Below, piece after piece: positions 1 through 5,057 of a stretch of DNA of 5,057 bases (position 1 is its first letter; every line of letters begins with the position of its first letter). The DNA is taken from assembly GCA_003483565.1 (NCBI GenBank), contig DMYZ01000232.1, positions 1 through 5,057 of the forward strand. Reading direction: 5' to 3'. This DNA comes from Prevotella sp. Its GTDB lineage: Bacteria > Bacteroidota > Bacteroidia > Bacteroidales > Bacteroidaceae. The translations under genes were made by a program, and so were the position numbers. The notes under the pieces were generated by a model, which saw nothing but the letters and a program-made list of their open reading frames with translations, did not search any database and was not told where the DNA came from.

Positions 1-659
1 TTAGAGATTTCATTTCAAAGAACGATTTGGAAAATGTTGTTATAATCTTTAAAGATGGGATTGACTTTGTACAAGATGATCATTTGGAAGAATTTTTAAC
101 TTCAGAAAAAGAGAGAATCTTTGCTGTTGCCAATGGTGCTGTAGAGGTAAGGGCTTCAAGAAATATTTTAAATCAAATTGGTATTCCTGTCATACGCTTG
201 GATGAAAAATTTAATAGCCAGAGAAGAAATGTTGATTATGCATTAATGCAGGAAGAACAATTTACTGAAGAACCTTTTTATTATCATGAAGACCATTTTA
301 TTGGCTTTTCTGATTACACTACATTGCCTAAAAATTTTGTTGAAGGCGGAATGATGCCTTATGCTATTGCAATTCATATAACCTTTAAAGGTGAAGAAGA
401 TATTATTTATATAAGGCATTTTGTATCTGATACAAATGAAACTCAAGAAAATATTCAAGGGAAATTTGCTGAAGCAGGCCGTAAGGTAATTGAGTTTTTC
501 TCCGGGCATCCTGATTATTATAGAGGTGAGGCTATTGCAGAATTAAATAGTTACATAAACCGTGGAAAATATCCGGGGTTAGGTATGATTAAAAAAATAT
601 CTGTTAAACATCATTTGGAATTGATATCAAGTATATTAGGAGAAAGAAATGAACATTAG
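1..659 (+). CDS. sce7725 family protein, 5' end cut by window edge
   Basis: This is the C-terminal part of an uncharacterised sce7725-family protein. The frame is open from base 3 to the TAG at 657-659 (218 residues seen). A TTG at 27 could be read as a start, but it has no ribosome site. Family members are, from memory, about 300 residues, so the true start almost certainly lies upstream of the window. Recognisable family signatures, in order, are FNSQRRNVDY (bases 210-239), FIGFSDY (297-317), EGGMMPYAIAIH (342-377), RHFVSD (414-431), GKFAEAGRKVIEFF (459-500) and, near the end, PGLGMIKKISVKHHLELI (573-626). No membrane segment or signal peptide is visible. The gene overlaps the following RES gene by 11 bases, so the two are probably translated from one message. 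Family members usually sit next to sce7726, which would be expected just left of the window. The biochemical role is unknown. The family call is from remembered motifs, without a profile search. Confidence 0.83.
   Translation, partial: RDFISKNDLENVVIIFKDGIDFVQDDHLEEFLTSEKERIFAVANGAVEVRASRNILNQIGIPVIRLDEKFNSQRRNVDYALMQEEQFTEEPFYYHEDHFIGFSDYTTLPKNFVEGGMMPYAIAIHITFKGEEDIIYIRHFVSDTNETQENIQGKFAEAGRKVIEFFSGHPDYYRGEAIAELNSYINRGKYPGLGMIKKISVKHHLELISSILGERNEH
638..643 (+). promoter_or_regulatory. Shine-Dalgarno site of the RES gene
   Basis: AGGAGA lies five bases before the ATG at 649, inside the last codons of the sce7725-family gene. It fixes the RES-gene start and supports translational coupling across the overlap. 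Such a clear Shine-Dalgarno motif stands out because many Bacteroidota genes, including the barrel gene at 2049, rely on A-rich leaders instead. Confidence 0.6.
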
Positions 660-1662
660 TGCTTTGTGTTTTAATGATGAAGAAATAAAGAATGTAATAG
701 ACACTGTAGGCCATAATGGTATTTGTGAATGCAGCGGTGTAGAGACAAAAGTACTTGATATAGATTTCTTTTCTGATTTTTTCTCTGATTTACTTTCTGT
801 ATATCAAGAATGCCCGACAAGCAAGGTATCTTTGACTGATATTATACAGCGTGATTGGAATCTTTTCAACTCAACAAATGACGCAGAGAAAATAATGCGT
901 TTCTGTATTATAAAATATAAACCTGGTCTTAATCCAGAGCATGTATCTTATATAAATGATATTTTGGATATTATAGCTTTATGGGACAAGATAAAATATA
1001 ATTTACAGAATAAAAGCAGGTATTTTACAGATTTAGGTAGGCTATATCCGTCAGATCCGTATTTAGCAGACTTTATAATTCCAGATGAACATGTTGTAAA
1101 GGGTCGGAAATTTTATCGAAGTAGGGTGCTACCTGACAGAAAAGCTTATTATCAGAAAAAAGATATGGGATGTCCTCCACCTGAAAAAAATTCTTCAGGA
1201 AGAGCTAATCCTATTGGAATTTCTTATCTGTACCTTTGTTCTGACAGAGACACGACTTTCTATGAAGTAAGGGCAAGGTATATGGATAGAGTCAGCATTG
1301 GAGAATTTACTACGAATAAGGATCTTGATATAGTTAATTTTGCCACTAAAGTAAGCCTTTATGTATCGTCTCATGATGGTGATATTGTTAAAATAATAAA
1401 GCGAAAGTTGTTTTTAAGGGAGATTGCAAAGGATTTGTCAAAGCCATTAACTAGATATGATACTGAATTAGAATATGTTCCGACTCAATTTATATGTGAA
1501 CTTTGTAAAATCAATAAAGCTGATGGTATTTGCTTTGAGAGTTCTTTACATAAAGGGGGTGTGAATTATGTTCTCTTTAATGGTAATGATGCAGATTGTA
1601 CGGATGTTAGTGCTATAAGTATAGATCAAGTGACAATAAACAGTTCTGGTAAAAAACATTAA
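649..1662 (+). CDS. RES domain protein (putative NAD+-degrading enzyme/toxin)
   Basis: The 337-residue protein carries a RES domain in its C-terminal half, from about residue 150 to 312. Visible motifs are FYRSRVLP (155-162), GCPPPE then GRANPIGISYLYL (174-179, 184-196), TFYEVR (203-208), a PTQFICELCK helix (278-287) and GICFESSLHKGG (293-304). The family's Arg-Glu-Ser signature is best matched by R185 (or R157/R159), E206 and S298 or S299, so the active site looks intact. Characterised RES proteins degrade NAD+ (Mbt of M. tuberculosis as a phosphorylase) or modify Prs, usually as toxins held by an Xre-type antitoxin. None is encoded here. The first 145 or so residues are an extension with a C-x-C pair (26 and 28), like the N-terminal regions of larger RES proteins sometimes grouped with HEPN/RES N-terminal domains. 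That assignment is weak. The start overlaps the sce7725-family gene and has its own AGGAGA site. Enzymatic activity and toxin role are inferred from the family. Confidence 0.88.
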   Translation: MNISALCFNDEEIKNVIDTVGHNGICECSGVETKVLDIDFFSDFFSDLLSVYQECPTSKVSLTDIIQRDWNLFNSTNDAEKIMRFCIIKYKPGLNPEHVSYINDILDIIALWDKIKYNLQNKSRYFTDLGRLYPSDPYLADFIIPDEHVVKGRKFYRSRVLPDRKAYYQKKDMGCPPPEKNSSGRANPIGISYLYLCSDRDTTFYEVRARYMDRVSIGEFTTNKDLDIVNFATKVSLYVSSHDGDIVKIIKRKLFLREIAKDLSKPLTRYDTELEYVPTQFICELCKINKADGICFESSLHKGGVNYVLFNGNDADCTDVSAISIDQVTINSSGKKH

Positions 1663-1724
1663 ATATCGTGACGTTATAGAATTTACTCTTATATTTGTAT
1701 TGTCAGTTGGAAAAAGGATGATAT

Positions 1725-1931
1725 CCACCGATCCACAACGGTTATATCTATTTGTAGTCTCGCTATACACTGAATGAAAAATACCGCATTGATAACAATT
1801 TCGTGAAAAACAGTGTGTGCCCTGTATTCATGGGACAGAAATGTTATCTTTTCTGTGGAAATAGTGGTACTGTGAAAAACTTCTTCGAAAATATTGAAGA
1901 AATCTACGAATATCTGCAAATAATTTACTAA
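1725..1931 (+). pseudogene. IS66-family transposase C-terminal remnant (copy 1)
   Basis: Translating plus-strand frame 1725-1931 gives a decayed version of the conserved C-terminal catalytic region of IS66 transposases. RYTLNEKYRIDNN (1761-1799) matches the usual RY-x(2)-DGRY-x-IDNN, and MGQKCYLFCGN (1830-1862) matches the usual GRKNYLFCGN. Between them lies NFVKNSVCP, where functional copies read N-L-V-E-N-A-I-R-P. The presumed catalytic Glu is now Lys (AAA) and the Arg is Cys (TGC), each one transition away. An in-frame TAG at 1755 sits where the family has Trp (LW-x-R), which also fits a single change. A further TGA lies at 1719. Homology fades after about 1865, although the frame stays open to the TAA at 1929. 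There is no start, no DNA-binding N-terminus and no terminal inverted repeat in view. It is a fossil fragment in the gap between the RES and barrel genes. Confidence 0.8.
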
Positions 1932-2048
1932 AATCTCGGAGAAGTTGAAGATTCCTCTACAAAATTTTGATTTATGCAATACAGGGTAGGCTGATGGCTT
2001 GAAATTAAATAAGAAAAGAAATTTAGTTATCTTCAAAAGAGTAAAAAA
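1932..2048 (+). other. Leader region of the outer-membrane barrel gene
   Basis: This stretch holds no recognisable gene. It becomes A-rich toward the ATG at 2049, with AAAAGAG and AAAAAA just before the start, as is common for Bacteroidota translation starts that lack a Shine-Dalgarno motif. I could not find a convincing Bacteroidota promoter (TTTG near -33 with TAnnTTTG near -7) in it. The transcription start is therefore unplaced and might lie further left, inside the IS66 fossil. Confidence 0.35.
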
Positions 2049-4814
2049 ATGAATAAAAATATAATCAAAAGATTCATATTATTCAGTATTTTAATACTCT
2101 CATTCTCGAAAATACAGGCTAAGACGTATAATCATGTTGTACAAGGCAGAGTTGTGGACAATATGACAGGACTGGGAATGCCGAGTATCTTTGTAAAGCT
2201 GATGACTGAAGATAGCATGATCATAGACAGTGGTTGGGCAAGATCTGGTGAGATGGATGCTGGATTATATCAACTAATGGTTCACAAGGTAGGACGTTAT
2301 ATCATTAAGGCGGAATGCAAAGGCTACAATGCCGGCTATACAGAATTTAACTTACGCAGCAATCGCCAAAGTACGCTTTTCCCTTCCAAGATATATTTGA
2401 CAAAGATAAGTAATGATTTACCAGAGGTCGTTGCTAAGGCTACAAAAGTAAAAATGATCATGCAGGGAGATACTATAATTTACAATGCTGATGCCTTTAA
2501 TCTTGCTGAAGGAAGTATGCTTGATGAACTTATAACCCACCTGCCGGGTGCAAAACTAAACAAAAACGGTCAGATATTTGTTAATGGTAAATATATCCAA
2601 AGTCTGTTAGTTAATGGCAAAGATTTTTTCAGTGGTAATCCGAAAATTGCTCTCGAAAATCTCCCTGCCTATACTGTGAGTAGGATAAAGGTTTATCATA
2701 AAGAAGGCGCGATGTCCCGATTACGTAGTAAAAATATGGGGGATGATAGCTATGTGATGAATGTCAGTCTAAAGAAAGAGTACAGCAAGGGATATATTGA
2801 AAACCTCGAAACGGGACTTGGTACGAAAAATCGTTATAGGGCAAAGGCTCTTGGTATCCTTTTTACAGACGTAGACCGGACGCTATTCTATGCTAATATG
2901 AATAACCTCAACGATAATCAGCATGCCGAACTGAATGGCGAATGGAAACCACAGGATGTGCCATACGGGTTGCTTACAACAAAAGAGGCTGGATTAAGCT
3001 ATATTCATTTCCTCGGAAACGAAGAATCATGGGTGGCATCTGAAAATACTTTTATGCATACTGATGGTGACAATCAGAGCACATCAAATTCACAAACATT
3101 TTTACCAGGAGGTGACTCTTTCGTTCACAGGCAATCAGATAATATTGTGAAGACGACTACATGGAATTCGAAAAACTCCTTCTATCTGCAAAAGAAAAAA
3201 TACAACATAGCCAATGATCTTATGCTCAAGTATATACACAACCATGGATTAGGACAGTCAACGGCGTCTACATCAGATTCAATGTCAGTGCTCAATCATG
3301 TTATGGAGGGGACTACTCTCAACAGCCATGACTTTTCCTTGTCATTCAAGAATGAAAATGCCATCGACATTATTGCCGATATGCTGTGCTGGAATATTCA
3401 TTTTAATTATAATCGAAATACTTATGATGAATTTAACGTTAACGATGTGCAATATACTAACAACACGTACCCCCGGGATTTTCGCAACAATTATATCAAT
3501 AAGCTGAATCAACAATTCGAATTCAATACAGGGGCAAGCTATGACTATGCAGTAACTCCATCACTAGATGTGAATCCTGGCTATTCTTATTTTTATAACA
3601 ATAATAAGGCTGATAACTTGCTTTATCGACTTGACAAACTTGATGGTATTGATAGCACACGCTACAGTATACTGCCTTCTACTGCGGAAGCATTGGCATC
3701 GGTATTTGACAAATTAAACAGTTACCGTTATCATGAATACCAAAATGAACATAAATTTATGATTCGTACGGTCTATAATTTCAAGAAAGGTTATATTGTT
3801 GTAAATCTACCCTTACGTTTGGTCCATAAAAATATGTATTATGAACGTAATGGCCGTCATGATGTTTCGCGTGAACATTTTTTCTTTGAACCAAATTTAA
3901 ATTTGCGATATGGTAAAAAATGGTTGAAGGAAATTGCAATAAAGATGACTTCAATGATACCAGATTTGACAACTATGGTTGACTATCGTGACAATTCCAA
4001 CCCACTTTATATTATACTCGGTAATCCCTATCAGAATATGCAGCATGATTACGATCTTAATTATTCAGTCAGTCATGAAGGCGGAAGCCATGACATCATA
4101 TCTTATCATATTGGATTTCATCTGACGGATAACGACCTTGCCTATAGTACAATATTTAATGCACAAACAGGTATCTCAACAGTTCAACCTGTCAGTGTTG
4201 ATGGGAATTGGAAAGTGAATGTTGATATGAACCAGATGCACGCCATCAATCAGTCGGGAAACCTGACTATTGATAACCAGACAACATTGAACATTGAACA
4301 CAATGTAGATATGGCAACCGTTGAAAATTCTACAGAAAGTCAGCGCAGTACAGTTACTAATGTGCATGTGAACGATATCGTAAAATTGAATTATCGCCCG
4401 AATGATCAGTTTGAGTGCTCTCTTCATGCTGAGGGCAACTATTATCTCATTCATAGCTGCCGAGCCAATTTTTCCAATATCAATGCAGGAGACTACCATA
4501 TCGGCATCAACACTCAGCTGCTATTACCTTGGAAATTACAACTTACGACAGATTTTACAATGTTTGCCCGTCGTGGTTATCAGCAACGTGAGATGAATAC
4601 AACGGATTGGATATGGAACGCGCAATTTACTCGCAGCTTATTTAGAGGAAAGATACTTGTTAAGCTTCAGGGATTTGATATTCTTCATCAGCTTTCTTCT
4701 ACACAGTATGCCGTCAATGCTCAGGGACGTACAGAGTCCTGGTATAACAGCATACCACGTTACCTAATGCTCTCTCTGGCATGGAGATTCAATATTAATC
4801 CGAAGAAAAAATAA
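2049..4814 (+). CDS. Outer-membrane beta-barrel protein with carboxypeptidase-regulatory-like domain
   Basis: This complete 921-residue protein belongs to the TonB-receptor-like outer-membrane barrel proteins of Bacteroidota. Residues 1-24 form a signal peptide: basic start, hydrophobic core LFSILILSF, cleavage likely after IQA. Residues 30-118 look like a carboxypeptidase-regulatory-like beta-sandwich, with VVQGRVVDNMTGLGMPSIFV at its start and YIIKAECKGYN later. Residues 122-220 resemble the plug segment of the family: GDTIIYNADAFNLAEGSMLD, LPGAKL, LLVNGKDFFSGNP, NLPAYTVSRIKVYHKEG. From about 240 to the end, alternating polar and aromatic strands form the barrel, which finishes in LAWRFNI close to the C-terminus. 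No TonB box, SusC-specific signature or SusD partner gene is visible, so glycan import is not supported. Transport, secretion or surface maintenance are all possible. No intact flanking gene shares its strand closely, so it appears monocistronic here. The start is fixed by the signal peptide. The family call is strong; the substrate is unknown. Confidence 0.9.
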   Translation: MNKNIIKRFILFSILILSFSKIQAKTYNHVVQGRVVDNMTGLGMPSIFVKLMTEDSMIIDSGWARSGEMDAGLYQLMVHKVGRYIIKAECKGYNAGYTEFNLRSNRQSTLFPSKIYLTKISNDLPEVVAKATKVKMIMQGDTIIYNADAFNLAEGSMLDELITHLPGAKLNKNGQIFVNGKYIQSLLVNGKDFFSGNPKIALENLPAYTVSRIKVYHKEGAMSRLRSKNMGDDSYVMNVSLKKEYSKGYIENLETGLGTKNRYRAKALGILFTDVDRTLFYANMNNLNDNQHAELNGEWKPQDVPYGLLTTKEAGLSYIHFLGNEESWVASENTFMHTDGDNQSTSNSQTFLPGGDSFVHRQSDNIVKTTTWNSKNSFYLQKKKYNIANDLMLKYIHNHGLGQSTASTSDSMSVLNHVMEGTTLNSHDFSLSFKNENAIDIIADMLCWNIHFNYNRNTYDEFNVNDVQYTNNTYPRDFRNNYINKLNQQFEFNTGASYDYAVTPSLDVNPGYSYFYNNNKADNLLYRLDKLDGIDSTRYSILPSTAEALASVFDKLNSYRYHEYQNEHKFMIRTVYNFKKGYIVVNLPLRLVHKNMYYERNGRHDVSREHFFFEPNLNLRYGKKWLKEIAIKMTSMIPDLTTMVDYRDNSNPLYIILGNPYQNMQHDYDLNYSVSHEGGSHDIISYHIGFHLTDNDLAYSTIFNAQTGISTVQPVSVDGNWKVNVDMNQMHAINQSGNLTIDNQTTLNIEHNVDMATVENSTESQRSTVTNVHVNDIVKLNYRPNDQFECSLHAEGNYYLIHSCRANFSNINAGDYHIGINTQLLLPWKLQLTTDFTMFARRGYQQREMNTTDWIWNAQFTRSLFRGKILVKLQGFDILHQLSSTQYAVNAQGRTESWYNSIPRYLMLSLAWRFNINPKKK

Positions 4815-4887
4815 ATTCTAAATCCATTTTATAAAACGAAACGTCTATGTGTAAACCGTCAAAACCGACGTCTTGTATAAATAATCT

Positions 4888-4920
4888 ATTTTGCGAATCA
4901 ATTTAAAATTATCGCAAAAT
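4888..4920. repeat. 9-bp perfect inverted repeat downstream of the barrel gene
   Basis: ATTTTGCGA (4888-4896) and TCGCAAAAT (4912-4920) are exact reverse complements separated by a 15-base A+T-rich loop, starting 74 bases after the barrel gene's stop. It could form a hairpin acting as a weak terminator. However, only three pairs are G-C, and no T-run follows on the plus strand. It also overlaps the left part of the second IS66 fossil, so a chance or element-derived origin is equally possible. An operator-like binding site cannot be excluded. Confidence 0.4.
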
Positions 4921-5057
4921 GAAAGAAGAAGACTGATTGCTTATCGGAATGATGGCCGGTATACCATCGACAGCCACTTTGCTGAATGATCCATACGGCC
5001 GTTCAACTGTGAACGTAAGGTCAGTATGTTTTATAATCGGATTAAAACAATAATTTA
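4915..5057 (+). pseudogene. IS66-family transposase C-terminal remnant (copy 2), runs off window
   Basis: The plus-strand frame through 4945 translates to a clear IS66 transposase segment. LIAYRNDGRYTIDSHFAE (4933-4986) is followed by an in-frame TGA (4987-4989), then SIRPFNCERKVSMFY (4990-5034). Intact relatives read approximately YRNDGRYTID-NN-x-AERAIRP and ERKNSMFYGS, so the TGA replaces the Arg after the conserved Glu, consistent with CGA to TGA. The presumed catalytic Glu (GAA, 4984-4986) is kept. N-terminal to QNERRR, at about 4915, the match vanishes, with a TAA at 4882. After 5038 the reading (NRIKTII) departs from the family, suggesting a frameshift or further decay. The ERK-SMFY version differs from copy 1 (YLFCGN), so this is a separate element lineage. 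There is no start codon, N-terminal domain or terminal repeat in view. Confidence 0.82.

Noticed and set aside
27..29. TTG as the real start of the sce7725-family protein
   Set aside because: The frame is open through base 3, no ribosome site precedes the TTG, and the visible part is clearly shorter than the family's usual length.
1690..1697. TATATTTG, an exact match to the Bacteroidota -7 element TAnnTTTG
   Set aside because: There is no TTTG at the expected -33 spacing. It lies about 350 bases before the barrel gene, beside the IS66 fossil, and such a motif is expected by chance in A+T-rich DNA.
1881..1901. TTCTTC/GAAGAA inverted repeat with a 9-base spacer as a terminator after the RES gene
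   Set aside because: It is only six A+T-rich base pairs with no following T-run, more than 200 bases from the RES stop, and in the tail of the transposase fossil.
1689..2036. Minus-strand open frame of 115 codons in the gap before the barrel gene
   Set aside because: It lies antisense to the IS66 transposase fossil, which explains the sequence. Its product is low-complexity and Phe/Ile-rich with no recognised domain, and no ribosome site is evident.
2049..4814. Barrel gene as a SusC-type glycan importer
   Set aside because: There is no SusD-like partner, no visible TonB box and no SusC-specific motif. The plug-like motifs fit the other Bacteroidota barrel family better.
4841..4871. ACGTC/GACGT arms after the barrel gene as a terminator
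   Set aside because: A 5-bp stem across a 21-base loop without a T-run is too weak and is expected by chance.

Overview
The window looks like chromosomal DNA from a Bacteroidota bacterium, most likely Bacteroidales of the Prevotella/Segatella or Bacteroides kind. The evidence is the A+T-rich composition, a 921-residue outer-membrane beta-barrel protein of a type characteristic of that phylum, A-rich leaders, and two decayed IS66-type transposase fragments resembling Bacteroidales copies. No rRNA, tRNA, CRISPR array or intact mobile element is visible. The genus is an inference.

Left third (1-1662): two plus-strand genes overlap by 11 bases and form an operon that continues off the left edge. 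The first is the C-terminal two thirds or so of an sce7725-family protein, which is uncharacterised and commonly encoded beside sce7726. The second is a 337-residue protein with a C-terminal RES domain, the NAD+-consuming fold known from RES-Xre toxin-antitoxin pairs. No Xre-type antitoxin gene is in view. An accessory toxin- or defence-like cassette is a reasonable hypothesis. It is the most interesting part of the window, but its function cannot be shown from sequence alone.

Middle (1663-2048): the 386-base gap holds a degraded C-terminal piece of an IS66-family transposase with in-frame stops, followed by the A-rich leader of the next gene.

Right two thirds (2049-4814): one complete gene for a secreted outer-membrane protein with a signal peptide, a carboxypeptidase-regulatory-like domain, a plug-like domain and a long beta-barrel. 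It is visibly less A+T-rich than the operon to its left and stands alone in view. After it (4815-5057) come a 9-bp inverted repeat and a second, different IS66 transposase fragment, again from the C-terminal catalytic region and again broken by an in-frame stop. The barrel gene is therefore bracketed by the remains of two separate IS66 elements in the same orientation. Together with the accessory operon this marks a region that has taken repeated insertions.
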